Source of the DNA: JAAZKA01 sp034926225
Lineage (GTDB): Bacteria > Bacillota > Clostridia > Oscillospirales > QAMX01
Length of the DNA stretch: 64,000 nucleotides
NCBI GenBank assembly: GCA_034926225.1
Contig: JAYFRF010000013.1
Coordinates: forward strand, 124,001-188,000
Reading direction: 5' to 3'
Part shown: positions 26,102-34,356 of the stretch, piece by piece
Layout of the letters: each line of letters opens with the position of its first letter
Numbering within the stretch: position 1 is the stretch's first letter
The notes under the pieces: generated by a model
Database searches by the model: none
What the model was told of the DNA's origin: nothing
The model's input: the letters and a program-made list of their open reading frames with translations, nothing else
Position numbers and translations under genes: made by a program

Positions 26102-26749
26102 ATGCTTCGTTACGCTATTTTCGATCTGGACGGCACTCTGCTCAACACCCTGCTAGACCTCGCGGACTGTGTGAACGCGACGCTGCGGCATTTCGGCCTT
26201 CCGGAACGCGAGCCGGAGGATATTATGGCCTTCCTCGGTTCCGGAAGGACGCATTTAATCCGCAACGCCTCAGGTATCACCGCGCAGCCGCGCTTGGAGG
26301 AGATCTGCGTGTACTATGACGTGCTGTACGGGCAAAACTATCGTAGGCTGACCCGCGCGTACAACGGCATAGCGGCGGCTCTTTCCAAGCTGCAGGCTGC
26401 GGGTATCGGTATGGCGGTGCTGTCGAATAAGCAGCATCCGATGACGGTGTCGCTCGTCGCGGAATGTCTGCCCGGGATCCGTTTCGGCGCGGTCTTAGGG
26501 CAGCGTCCGGGCGTCGCACTCAAGCCTGAGGCCGGCGCGGTGTACGAGATTCTTGACATCCTCGGTGCGGCCAAGGAGGAAACCGTCTATTTCGGAGACA
26601 GCGACATCGATGTGAAGACTGCGCAGAATGCCGGGGTCGAGATGTCCGCCGTAACGTGGGGATTTCGTTCGGAGGAAACGCTGCTTAAAGCCGGTGCGGT
26701 GCGTTTGCTGCGTTCGCCGGAGGAGATTCCGGGTATATTTGGGGTGTAA
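26102..26749 (+). CDS. HAD-superfamily phosphatase, phosphoglycolate phosphatase-like
   Basis: A 215-residue HAD hydrolase. Motif I is FDLDGTLLNTL (residues 6-16), motif II falls near VLSNKQH, and motif III/IV is FGDSDIDVKTAQNAG (about 161-175), with a helical C1 cap between. The GAVLGQRPG...KPEA arrangement is typical of phosphoglycolate phosphatase or pyrophosphatase PpaX. It starts after GGAGG. Its exact substrate is uncertain. Confidence 0.9.
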   Translation: MLRYAIFDLDGTLLNTLLDLADCVNATLRHFGLPEREPEDIMAFLGSGRTHLIRNASGITAQPRLEEICVYYDVLYGQNYRRLTRAYNGIAAALSKLQAAGIGMAVLSNKQHPMTVSLVAECLPGIRFGAVLGQRPGVALKPEAGAVYEILDILGAAKEETVYFGDSDIDVKTAQNAGVEMSAVTWGFRSEETLLKAGAVRLLRSPEEIPGIFGV

Positions 26750-26752
26750 GTG

Positions 26753-27607
26753 ATGGACAAGCGAAATGACGAAATCAAGCGGATTGTATTGGATTACCTT
26801 TCAATCATCGTCGGCTGTGCGGTCATGGCATCGGCGTATCCGATGTTTTTAGTGCCGTGCCGCATCGCTCCGGGCGGCGTTTCCGGCATCTCGACCATTT
26901 TGAACGCATACTTAGGCGTTCCTGTAGGGCTTACGAATTTTATCATCTGCATTCCATTGTTCATCTTAGGTTATAAAATCATCGGCCGTCGCTTTTTCTT
27001 CCGGTCTATCGTTGCAACGGCGTTATCCTCAGGGTTCATTGACCTCCTGCCGCTGCCTTCCGTCACCGATAATTTGCTGCTCGCGGCGATCTTCGGCGGC
27101 GTGCTGTTAGGTATTGGCCTCGGACTTGTCATGCGTGCAAGCGCGACAACAGGTGGTACCGATCTTGCTGGGGCGCTTCTCCATGCGAAGCTGAGCTTTT
27201 TTCCGGTCGGCGTCTATGTCTTCGCTTTTGATGGGCTCGTCATTGTAGCGGCGGCGATATTCTTTTCTCTGGAAGCTGCCCTTGTAGCGGTGATCGCCGT
27301 ATTCGTACAGTCCATCATCCTCGATCGCGTGATACGCGGGTTCGACGATGCTTTGGCATATATGATCGTCTCGCGTGAGAACGAGACGATTTCCCGCCGT
27401 GTGATGGCGGAACTGGGGCGCGGCGTGACGCTCTTTGAGACGGTCGGCGCGTTCTCTGGGGCACGTTCTCAGACGGTGCTGTGCGTGCTTCGGAAAACGC
27501 AGGTCGGCGCACTCCGCGCCATCATCCGCGAGACCGACCCGAACGCGTTCGTGATCGCAGCGGACGTATCGGAGGTCATGGGGGAAGGCTTTCAGCGTCT
27601 GGGCTAA
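26753..27607 (+). CDS. YitT-family membrane protein
   Basis: A 284-residue protein with five or six helices in residues 10-195 and a C-terminal soluble DUF2179 domain (about 210-280; VGAFSGARSQTVLCVLRKTQ). The pattern APGGVSGISTI near residue 40 and ASATTGGTDLAGALL are typical of YitT proteins. Function is not established for the family. ATG 26753 is preferred over the adjacent GTG 26750; it directly follows the HAD gene stop. Confidence 0.9.
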   Translation: MDKRNDEIKRIVLDYLSIIVGCAVMASAYPMFLVPCRIAPGGVSGISTILNAYLGVPVGLTNFIICIPLFILGYKIIGRRFFFRSIVATALSSGFIDLLPLPSVTDNLLLAAIFGGVLLGIGLGLVMRASATTGGTDLAGALLHAKLSFFPVGVYVFAFDGLVIVAAAIFFSLEAALVAVIAVFVQSIILDRVIRGFDDALAYMIVSRENETISRRVMAELGRGVTLFETVGAFSGARSQTVLCVLRKTQVGALRAIIRETDPNAFVIAADVSEVMGEGFQRLG

Positions 27608-27613
27608 AAAGTA

Positions 27614-27643
27614 TCGCGGGAAACGGATATCCGTTTCCCGCGA
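27614..27643. terminator. Perfect 30-base palindrome between convergent genes
   Basis: Fifteen bases are mirrored exactly (27614-27628 with 27629-27643). On the minus strand it is followed by ATACTTTTT and on the plus strand by ATTCCTTATTT, so it likely serves as the terminator for both yitT and bioY. Confidence 0.8.
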
Positions 27644-27647
27644 TTCC

Positions 27648-28211
27648 TTATTTAGAAAAAGACTTGATATGAGGAGAAAGGAGCTTTGTCAAGGCGATAG
27701 CCAGTGCGATTTTGATGGCATCCGGTAATATGAACGGAAAAACGCACCAGACCAGCGCCGTTCCAAGTCCTATCGTGCCGGTAGTTCGCGTGTACACTGC
27801 CATAAACCATACGGTACCGAACGCATAGCATGCCACAAGTCCGAGGCTCATTCCCAGCAGCATGCCCAGCTTTTGCCCGCAAAGCTTCGTTACGAGCCAA
27901 TAGGTCAGCGTTGTAAATAAGAATCCGACGATGTATCCGCCCGTCGTTCCGAGCAGTACCCCAAATCCGCCTCGGAACCCTGAAAAAACCGGCAGACCGA
28001 TCACGCCGAGCAACATATAGACCAGTACCGCTATCGTCCCCCGCCGTCCGCCAAGCATCCCGACCGCGCAAAATATGCTAAACGTTTGCAGTGTAAACGG
28101 TACCGCCGCCGGTACTGTAATCCATGCGCAAAGGGCAATCAAACAGGCAAACAAAGCGATATATACGAGTTCCGAGGTTCGGTTGCGGACATTGGCGCGG
28201 GTCTCTTTCAT
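27648..28211 (-). CDS. bioY: Biotin transporter BioY (ECF S-component)
   Basis: A 187-residue membrane protein with six helices. The BioY motif GGRRGTIAVLVYMLLGVIGL (about 54-73), followed by PVFSGFRGGFGVL and GTTGGYIVGF, is clear. It captures biotin and uses an energy-coupling factor module encoded elsewhere. Start ATG 28211 follows AAGGAAGG. It is monocistronic with a good promoter. No BirA-type operator was seen. Confidence 0.95.
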   Translation of the reverse strand: MKETRANVRNRTSELVYIALFACLIALCAWITVPAAVPFTLQTFSIFCAVGMLGGRRGTIAVLVYMLLGVIGLPVFSGFRGGFGVLLGTTGGYIVGFLFTTLTYWLVTKLCGQKLGMLLGMSLGLVACYAFGTVWFMAVYTRTTGTIGLGTALVWCVFPFILPDAIKIALAIALTKLLSPHIKSFSK

Positions 28212-28244
28212 GACAGGTTCGACCTTCCTTTATATGATATGCGT

Positions 28245-28273
28245 AGTATAGCATAAACACGCATGAATGTCAA
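28245..28273 (-). promoter_or_regulatory. Promoter of bioY
   Basis: Minus-strand TTGACA (28273-28268) and TATACT (28250-28245), spacer 17 bp. Confidence 0.85.
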
Positions 28274-28424
28274 CTATAAATAAAAGAAAGGTTTACAATA
28301 AAAAGGCTCGGCATGATGCACATGATGAGTTTCGAATACAAAAGAGAATATAGACAAAAAACATGAAATGTAGCAGTAAAAATATAGGCGATGCGAAAAA
28401 AGTCGGCGGATGAGAAAATAACGC

Positions 28425-28453
28425 TTGACTTTTGAATAGGAATGTGTTATCAT
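28425..28453 (+). promoter_or_regulatory. Promoter of tRNA-Ala
   Basis: TTGACT (28425-28430) and TATCAT (28448-28453), spacer 17 bp, ending about 46 bases before the mature tRNA. Confidence 0.75.
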
Positions 28454-28499
28454 AAAAAACGTTCCGAACGGGAAACGAAACCCGGGCGAACGGTTATCT

Positions 28500-28575
<76 letters not shown>

Positions 28576-28577
28576 CA

Positions 28578-28613
28578 TAAAGGGTCTAAAACGTAAGTTT
28601 TAGACCCTTTATT
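28578..28613 (+). terminator. Terminator of tRNA-Ala
   Basis: Perfect 15-bp stem (28578-28592 with 28597-28611) around a GTAA loop, starting two bases after CCA. The following bases to 28740 hold a partial inverted repeat around TGGTCGTG but no gene. Confidence 0.88.
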
Positions 28614-28740
28614 ATCATTATTTAGAACTTTACATGAAGTTACCGAAATATGGTTACGTTTGAACTACCACCATTTTCGTTTTGGTCGTGAACGTTACAC
28701 GACCAAACTCACGACCACAAAAAAGTAGCTTAACGCGCTG

Positions 28741-28769
28741 TTGACATAAATGAAAAGCGGTGGTAATAT
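28741..28769 (+). promoter_or_regulatory. Promoter of the orphan binding-protein gene
   Basis: TTGACA (28741-28746) and TAATAT (28764-28769), spacer 17 bp. The leader is about 113 bases. Confidence 0.8.
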
Positions 28770-28786
28770 AAGGACAAAATGGTGCA

Positions 28787-28806
28787 TGATGGATATATAT
28801 CCATCA
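28787..28806. promoter_or_regulatory. 20-bp perfect palindrome downstream of the promoter
   Basis: TGATGGATAT followed by its exact complement. It begins about 11 bases after the predicted start site, where a bound repressor would block elongation. A candidate operator; the regulator is unknown. Confidence 0.55.
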
Positions 28807-28889
28807 AACATACACTTTATATTATAGCTAAAATAGAAGCTTGTCAAAGAACATGTCCATTAATATAATGTAACAGGAGAGGCGTTAAG

Positions 28890-30326
28890 ATGAGAAGGTC
28901 AATTGTATCTGTAGTATTGGTTCTTCTGATCCTGCTGACAGCCTGCGATGCACGGCAGCCATCCGGGCAGAGCACCGCAATGATTTCGTCTACTGTGCCG
29001 GTAAACACCGGGACGACCTTGACGATTCTCACATGGAATCGGCCGTTAGACGGCGCGCTCGACGAACTTTCCGATGTGCTAGAGGGAAAGGGCTTGAATA
29101 TCTCCTTCCGTGTCCTGAACATTCAAGCAAATGCTCCGTCTCAGATCGTCGATTCCTATAAAGAACAGCTCAAGACGGCTGACATTACCATGTTCTATGA
29201 TTACTCCACCATGTGCGCCGTCTACGACACCGGGATGCTGGAGGATTTTTTCGGATATGCAGAAAAGGACCCGCTGCTTTTTGAGAGCGTATCGGATGCC
29301 AGCTGGAATTCTTCTTTGTATAACGGCACGCAGATCGGATATCCGCTTCTAGAGCGTACGTCGGGGATCCTGCAGGCGAACAGCGTGTTTATCCGGACGG
29401 ACGTCGTGGATGAGCTGGGGATGGAACTTCCCAAGACGCCGGAGGAGCTTTTGGAGTTATGCAAAGCCGCCCGCGAGCATGATCTCCCGTGCGAGTTGGT
29501 CACAAGCGCCGCGCCGCCGTATGCGTTCCAGCGCACGTATGACAACTGGCCGTTTTTCGTGGACGGCGATTCGCTGGCACTTTTTGAAGGGGATACGGTC
29601 AGCCCATACGTCGAATCCGATGTGTTCAAGCGGGACATGGAAAGCATTTCCGCATTCGGGCAGGAAGGACTTCTCAGGCTTCTGCTGCAAAACGATAAGA
29701 TCAACGAATTCCAAAGCAAATGGGATGCGCTGGCCTGCCTCTATCCTGTCAGCGTCGCAGCGGACAGCGAATATGCGGGTATAGTGAAGCTCGTGCAGTT
29801 TGCGCCGGAGAAGGAGTACATCGCGGTCAATCCGAGCGTATTCCGCTGGGTCGGCGTTTCCTCGGCGAGCGAGAATAAGGAAAAAGTTTTCGACTTCCTG
29901 ACCCTGCTGTACACGGACAGTGAGGTCTACGACGCACTTGTCTATGGCGTGGAAGGAAAACATTGGGAAAAGAACGCCGATGGCGTCTATAAAGTGCTGA
30001 CCGATAACCCCTTCGGTACATTCTTCTCCTCCGCGCTGGAGATGAACCGCAGCAAGCGCGCAGCGTCCAGCGACGAGCTGTCCGCAGAGCAGATTTCGGC
30101 TTTTTACGCAGGTTCGCTTTCCTACCAGACGGATGCACAGGCGGTGAGCCGGATCTTTTCGAGCAGCGGCTTCGGCAACGAGAACACCGGGATGTTGTAC
30201 ATCCGCGCGGGACTCATACCGGAGGACGGGTTGGATTCCGCAATCCGTTCGCTGAAGGATGCGGGACTCGATAACGTCGTAAAGAGTTTTGCGGATCAGT
30301 ACACAGCATATCTGGCGGGTAAATGA
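28890..30326 (+). CDS. Orphan extracellular solute-binding lipoprotein
   Basis: A 478-residue lipoprotein. The signal peptide is MRRSIVSVVLVLLILLTAC with Cys19 as lipidation site. The mature fold resembles SBP_bac_1-type binding proteins, with the C-terminal segment AIRSLKDAGLDNVVKSFADQ typical of large lipoproteins of LplABC-type systems. Start ATG follows GGAGAGG. No permease or ATPase is adjacent, and strong terminators flank it, so it is either an accessory binding protein of an importer elsewhere or a sensory partner. Ligand unknown. Confidence 0.85.
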   Translation: MRRSIVSVVLVLLILLTACDARQPSGQSTAMISSTVPVNTGTTLTILTWNRPLDGALDELSDVLEGKGLNISFRVLNIQANAPSQIVDSYKEQLKTADITMFYDYSTMCAVYDTGMLEDFFGYAEKDPLLFESVSDASWNSSLYNGTQIGYPLLERTSGILQANSVFIRTDVVDELGMELPKTPEELLELCKAAREHDLPCELVTSAAPPYAFQRTYDNWPFFVDGDSLALFEGDTVSPYVESDVFKRDMESISAFGQEGLLRLLLQNDKINEFQSKWDALACLYPVSVAADSEYAGIVKLVQFAPEKEYIAVNPSVFRWVGVSSASENKEKVFDFLTLLYTDSEVYDALVYGVEGKHWEKNADGVYKVLTDNPFGTFFSSALEMNRSKRAASSDELSAEQISAFYAGSLSYQTDAQAVSRIFSSSGFGNENTGMLYIRAGLIPEDGLDSAIRSLKDAGLDNVVKSFADQYTAYLAGK

Positions 30327-30394
30327 GCGCGTCGGGAGGCACATAACAAATACTGGTGATGTTATTATAGTTCGTCATCGACATTAATGACCGA

Positions 30395-30446
30395 GTAAAT
30401 AAGAGGGGGCACTCCGTTACCCAACGGGGTGCCCCCTCTTATTTAC
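30395..30446. terminator. Bidirectional terminator hairpin
   Basis: Perfect 18-bp stem (30395-30412 with 30429-30446) with AT-rich outer ends. It lies between the binding-protein gene (plus) and the acetyltransferase gene (minus). Confidence 0.9.
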
Positions 30447-30516
30447 CTTTGCCTTACAGGTTAATCTGTCTTCCAACCTAAAAGACAATTGTTTTACATT
30501 CGGTGTAAACGAAGTA

Positions 30517-31407
30517 TTATGTGCGTGACAACATGGGAAATTTTATTCTTTCCGCGTTAAAGATGTTTTCTTTGTTATTCAACACAAACAGCGTCGTGTC
30601 CTCCTCCTCGGACACGGCAACATCAAATCCTTGCGTGTCAACAGGCGTAAAGCCCAAAATAACATTTTGCTTCTGTGCTGTCGCGACGGCTGACAAAATA
30701 TGCCTAAGATTATTTTTCGCATCGCAGAAAATATCATAACAGGTAAGAAAGCCGTTTTCTTCTTTACATACGGCAATCGCGTCAAAATCCTCGGAATAAA
30801 ACACGCAGTCCGTATAAAACATGGTGCAGTGAAACATGGCATACTCACATGAGCCGACGGTAAATGACGCAAAGGGATTGCCGCCTTTCACCTTTTGCAA
30901 AAGAAAGTCCAGATCGCTTGGATTTTCCATGTCAAGCTTGCGCATTTTGCATGTTTGTGCGGTAACGCTTATACTGTAATCATATTCATGCTCTTTAACA
31001 AAACCGAATTTTGGATAAAAATCGGTTACGCTGTCGTTTGCGAATAAGAATATGGCATCGCTCTTGTTCTGCCATTCGTCAATCGCCATTTCTATTAAAA
31101 AACGGGACAGACCGCGGTTTCGGTATGCCTTATCCGTCATGACCGCGCCAAGCTGAACGTATCTTTTTGCTTTCCCGTTGTGGCGAACGTCCATAATAGA
31201 GACAAACAAGTTTGAAACAGCGTTACCTTCACGAAACAATGTGTACGGAATGATGTTATCCGTCCAAAAACCAAGATGGTAAAACCGTTCAAAGGACAGG
31301 CCGCCAAATGTGGCTTGTGAAAGTCTATCAAGACTTTTTCGCAGAGTTTCATTTTTCTGATACCCTTTTTCAAACGTGTAGCAGTAGTTTTTTATTATGT
31401 AATTCAT
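30517..31407 (-). CDS. GNAT-family N-acetyltransferase
   Basis: A 296-residue protein with an N-terminal GNAT domain; the acetyl-CoA motif VMTDKAYRNRGLSRFLIEMA (about 90-109) contains the R/Q-x-x-G-x-G/A-like core RNRGLS. The C-terminal 130 residues are a second, unassigned alpha/beta region, as in two-domain GNAT proteins of Eis-like or YjcF-like size. Start ATG 31407 follows AAAAGGA by 9 bases. Upstream lies a 300-base leader with its own promoter, a short reading frame and a terminator 45 bases before the ATG, which suggests induced expression. The substrate (antibiotic, amine or peptide) is not known. Confidence 0.85.
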   Translation of the reverse strand: MNYIIKNYCYTFEKGYQKNETLRKSLDRLSQATFGGLSFERFYHLGFWTDNIIPYTLFREGNAVSNLFVSIMDVRHNGKAKRYVQLGAVMTDKAYRNRGLSRFLIEMAIDEWQNKSDAIFLFANDSVTDFYPKFGFVKEHEYDYSISVTAQTCKMRKLDMENPSDLDFLLQKVKGGNPFASFTVGSCEYAMFHCTMFYTDCVFYSEDFDAIAVCKEENGFLTCYDIFCDAKNNLRHILSAVATAQKQNVILGFTPVDTQGFDVAVSEEEDTTLFVLNNKENIFNAERIKFPMLSRT

Positions 31408-31451
31408 ATATACCAATCCTTTTTCTTAAATTCCCGATTGCATCATGATAA

Positions 31452-31485
31452 AAAGCTCCATCCTCGTTGTCGAGAATGGAGCTTT
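31452..31485 (-). terminator. Leader terminator ahead of the acetyltransferase gene
   Basis: On the minus strand a 10-bp stem, one C-A mismatch and a 4-bp inner stem around loop ACAA, followed by TTTTTATC. It lies 45 bases before the start codon, so it must be bypassed for expression from the leader promoter. Confidence 0.8.
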
Positions 31486-31573
31486 GGGTATACCGACTGA
31501 TAGACTAGTCGGCCGGTCACAGCCAAAATGAAAGACGCAATGCGCCTTTTGAACATAAATACAGTGTGACCGA

Positions 31574-31639
31574 TCATGACAAAGGCATCCCTTTGCTTAT
31601 AACCCAATCCCGACAACGACCTAAAGCCTGTGTATACAC
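31574..31639 (-). CDS. Putative 21-residue leader peptide
   Basis: A short frame on the minus strand with AAGGAGGG 4-5 bases before GTG at 31639 and TGA at 31576-31574. The product begins MYTQALGRCRDW and continues VISKGMPLS. Its codons overlap the segment complementary to the terminator loop, so ribosome stalling here could switch the downstream fold. Expression is not proven; it could be only a fortuitous frame, but the ribosome site is the strongest in the leader. Confidence 0.5.
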   Translation of the reverse strand: MYTQALGRCRDWVISKGMPLS

Positions 31640-31712
31640 AGACCCTCCTTGTTTATCAGTAAACCGGATTATAATATGATCATCGTCACACCGCTTCCTG
31701 AGATTTTGGTTT

Positions 31713-31742
31713 ATTATAGCACATCCGATATCAACCTGTCAA
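31713..31742 (-). promoter_or_regulatory. Promoter of the acetyltransferase leader
   Basis: Minus-strand TTGACA (31742-31737) and TATAAT (31718-31713), spacer 18 bp. Divergent from the LysR promoter 47 bp away. Confidence 0.85.
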
Positions 31743-31788
31743 CCGGAGATATAAAGTTTTATAAACAGCGGGAATTTCACCTGTTGAC

Positions 31789-31817
31789 TTGACAACCAAA
31801 ACGTCCTATGATACAAT
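31789..31817 (+). promoter_or_regulatory. Promoter of the LysR-type regulator gene
   Basis: TTGACA (31789-31794) and TACAAT (31812-31817), spacer 17 bp. The leader of about 95 bases carries a small GCCG/CGGC hairpin but no clear riboswitch. Confidence 0.8.
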
Positions 31818-31919
31818 ATACAAAACCTATGTAATTAATATGCAATAGACAAAAGGCTTTTTGTGCCGTGTTTACTCGGCTTGGTGCGGTTTTTATAGAA
31901 TGAAAGGAAGCTTGTTAAT

Positions 31920-32846
31920 ATGACCTTACAGCAGCTTTATTATATAATCACGATTTCTGAAACCGGTTCGCTCAACAAGGCGGCGGAAATTCTTTATGTA
32001 GCGCAGCCGTCCCTGACGAGTACGGTTAAGGAATTGGAAAAGGAAATAGGCATCACGATCTTCAATCGCAGCGGAAAAGGCGTTACGTTGACCGGCGACG
32101 GCACGGAATTTCTGTTATACGCCCGGCAGGTATACGGACAATATATAATGCTGCTGGAAAGATTCGGGAAAAGTGGAAACCTGAAAAAGAAATTTGGCGT
32201 ATCGACACAACATTATTCCTTCGCAGTGAAAGCCTTTGTCGAGATGGTAAAGACTTTCGATACATCAAAATATGAATTTGCCATTCGCGAGTCAAAAACC
32301 CGGGACGTTATTAACGATGTCAGCACGCTCAAAAGCGAAATCGGAATATTATACTTAAGTGATTTCAACCGAAAAGCTATCCTTAAACTCCTGACATCCA
32401 ATAACCTTGAGTTTCACAGGCTTATCGACTGCAATGCGTATGTGTATCTGTGGAAAGGACATCCGCTGGCGAATGAGAAATCGATTCATTTTACGCAGCT
32501 TGACGATTACCCCTGCCTTTCCTTTGAACAGGGCGACAACAGTTCGTTCTATTTTGCGGAGGAAATCTTAAGCACGAATGAGTATCCGAGGACAATCAAG
32601 GCGTGCGACCGTGCGACTATGTTGAATCTGATGGTGGGACTTAATGGCTACACACTGTGTTCCGGTATCATCTGCGAGGAACTGAACGGCACCGATTTTG
32701 TCGCGGTTCCCTTTGAGGCGGACGATATAAATCCCAACAGCGTGATGGAGATCGGTTATATAGTTAGAAAAAACAACTTGCTCAGCCAGATGGGCAGCCT
32801 CTATATTGATGAGATCAAAAAATATCTTGGGATTTACGCCGTGTAA
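31920..32846 (+). CDS. LysR-family transcriptional regulator
   Basis: A 308-residue regulator. The N-terminal winged helix (residues 1-60) shows the LysR hallmark MTLQQLYYIITISETGSLNK, then AAEILYVAQPSLTSTVKELE. The C-terminal periplasmic-binding-like domain binds the effector. It lies 121 bases upstream of metY on the same strand, so it probably controls sulfur amino acid synthesis, perhaps sensing O-acetylserine or O-acetylhomoserine; that is inferred. ATG 31920 follows AAGGAAG. Confidence 0.92.
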   Translation: MTLQQLYYIITISETGSLNKAAEILYVAQPSLTSTVKELEKEIGITIFNRSGKGVTLTGDGTEFLLYARQVYGQYIMLLERFGKSGNLKKKFGVSTQHYSFAVKAFVEMVKTFDTSKYEFAIRESKTRDVINDVSTLKSEIGILYLSDFNRKAILKLLTSNNLEFHRLIDCNAYVYLWKGHPLANEKSIHFTQLDDYPCLSFEQGDNSSFYFAEEILSTNEYPRTIKACDRATMLNLMVGLNGYTLCSGIICEELNGTDFVAVPFEADDINPNSVMEIGYIVRKNNLLSQMGSLYIDEIKKYLGIYAV

Positions 32847-32870
32847 TCCGTTTCAAATCACATATAACAT

Positions 32871-32937
32871 ATAGGAACAGTCTATAACTGAGTATCCTAT
32901 TCACGTATTGGACAGGAAGCGTATTCCATGATATCAT
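32871..32937 (+). promoter_or_regulatory. metY promoter with candidate LysR operator
   Basis: An inverted repeat ATAGGA-N18-TCCTAT (32871-32900) sits just upstream of a weak promoter TTGGAC (32908-32913) and TATCAT (32932-32937), spacer 18 bp. The position and weak boxes suit LysR-type activation. Confidence 0.55.
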
Positions 32938-32967
32938 CAGTACAGAACAAAAAAGGAGGCGAGTACA

Positions 32968-34272
32968 TTGAAGACTCACAAAGATCCAAAGACATGGAGC
33001 TTTGAAACAAAGCAGGTACATATCGGGCAGGAACTGGAAGATCCGGCTACGGATGCAAGAGCGGTTCCCATCTACGCGACTACATCGTATGTGTTTCACA
33101 ATTCACAGCACGCGGCTGACCGCTTTGGGCTGAGGGATGCCGGTAACATTTATGGCAGACTTACAAACCCGACGCAGGGAGTTTTTGAAGAGAGAATTGC
33201 CGCTCTGGAAGGAGGTACCGCGGCGCTGGCGGTGGCTTCCGGGGCAGCGGCGATCCACTACACGATTTTAGCTTTGGCAAGAAGCGGTGAACATATCGTC
33301 GCATCCAAGACGATTTACGGCGGCACCTACAATCTGCTCGCGCATACGCTCCCGCTTTCATCCGGAATTACCGCTACCTTCGTGGATCCCGATGTCAAAG
33401 GTTCGTTTGAGGCGGCGATTCAAAAAAACACCAAGGCGATCTATATCGAAACTCTCGGCAATCCGAATTCCAATATCATCGATATTGAAGAGGTCGCCCA
33501 TATTGCGCACAAGCATAAGATCCCGCTTGTGGTCGATTCCACCTTCGCCACTCCGTATCTGGTCAGACCGATCGAATACGGCGCGGACATCGTCGTTCAT
33601 TCGGCGACAAAGTTCATCGGCGGTCACGGTACGGCAATCGGCGGCGTGATCGTTGATGGAGGAAAATTCGACTGGAAGGAGTCAGGCAAGTATCCGTGGA
33701 TTTCGGAGGCAAACCCCAGCTATCACGGCATTTCTTTCGCCGACGCGGCGGGTGCGGCCGCGTTCGTCACCTATATCCGTGCGATTTTACTCCGCGATAC
33801 CGGTTCCACGCTTTCTCCCTTCCATGCTTTCCTGTTCCTGCAGGGGCTGGAAACTCTCTCTCTGCGCGTAGAGCGCCACGTGGAGAACGCGTTGAAGATC
33901 GTAAACTATCTGGCCGGTCATCCGCAGGTCGAAGCCGTCCACCATCCGTCCCTTGCGGGCGAGCCAAGCCATCGGCTGTATCAGAAGTATTTTCCGGGCG
34001 GCGGAGGCTCCATCTTTACCTTTGAAATCAAGGGAGACGACAAGACGGCGCAGAAATTTATCGACAATCTGGCAATCTTCTCGCTGCTCGCAAACGTTGC
34101 CGATGTCAAATCCCTGGTAATCCATCCGGCAAGCACGACGCATTCCCAGCTGACCGGCGAGGAGCTGCTCGAGCAGGGGATCAAGCCGAATACCATCCGT
34201 CTTTCGATCGGGATCGAAAAGGCGGAAGACCTGATTGCCGCGCTGGATGCCGCGTTTGAAGCGGTCAAATAA
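32968..34272 (+). CDS. metY: O-acetylhomoserine sulfhydrylase (PLP enzyme)
   Basis: A 434-residue Cys/Met-metabolism PLP enzyme. The N-terminal FETKQVHIGQ, the NPT-type motif YGRLTNPTQGVFEERIAALE and the PLP lysine in SATKFIGGHGTAIGG (about 210-224) are diagnostic. The length (longer than cystathionine gamma-synthase) and the DNLAIFSLLANVADVKSLVI segment indicate the MetY group, which makes homocysteine from O-acetylhomoserine and sulfide. It begins with TTG at 32968, after AGGAGG. Confidence 0.95.
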   Translation: MKTHKDPKTWSFETKQVHIGQELEDPATDARAVPIYATTSYVFHNSQHAADRFGLRDAGNIYGRLTNPTQGVFEERIAALEGGTAALAVASGAAAIHYTILALARSGEHIVASKTIYGGTYNLLAHTLPLSSGITATFVDPDVKGSFEAAIQKNTKAIYIETLGNPNSNIIDIEEVAHIAHKHKIPLVVDSTFATPYLVRPIEYGADIVVHSATKFIGGHGTAIGGVIVDGGKFDWKESGKYPWISEANPSYHGISFADAAGAAAFVTYIRAILLRDTGSTLSPFHAFLFLQGLETLSLRVERHVENALKIVNYLAGHPQVEAVHHPSLAGEPSHRLYQKYFPGGGGSIFTFEIKGDDKTAQKFIDNLAIFSLLANVADVKSLVIHPASTTHSQLTGEELLEQGIKPNTIRLSIGIEKAEDLIAALDAAFEAVK

Positions 34273-34284
34273 GGTGTAAAAACC

Positions 34285-34328
34285 GCAAAGCAGACGAAAA
34301 CCCTCCCGGTGTTCTTCGTCTGCTTTGC
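34285..34328. terminator. Hairpin between convergent metY and the Rrf2 gene
   Basis: Perfect 14-bp stem (34285-34298 with 34315-34328) without a clear T tract on either side; probably a shared terminator. Confidence 0.7.
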
Positions 34329-34356
34329 CATGCGGCAATAACGCCCTGTCATGATT

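Larger units (their letters stand above)
31440..31706 (-). promoter_or_regulatory. Long attenuator-like leader RNA of the acetyltransferase gene
   Basis: Minus-strand transcript predicted from the promoter at 31713-31742 to the terminator at 31452-31485. Seen in it: a short reading frame with a strong ribosome site, a self-complementary CTGTGTATACACAG segment, a hairpin CAAAGG-GATG-CCTTTG, an 8-bp stem CGGTCACA/TGTGACCG enclosing an inner hairpin, a stem CCGACT/AGTCGG, and finally a terminator. Nine bases inside the short reading frame (TCGTTGTCG, 31619-31611) are complementary to the terminator loop region (CGACAACGA, 31472-31464). The layout fits translation-controlled attenuation. Confidence 0.65.

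Noticed and set aside
28212..28300. BirA/BioR operator at bioY
   Set aside because: No dyad matching known biotin-repressor sites was found.
28576..28740. Attachment site or integrated element behind tRNA-Ala
   Set aside because: A terminator follows the tRNA directly; no repeat of the tRNA end and no integrase gene occur in the window.
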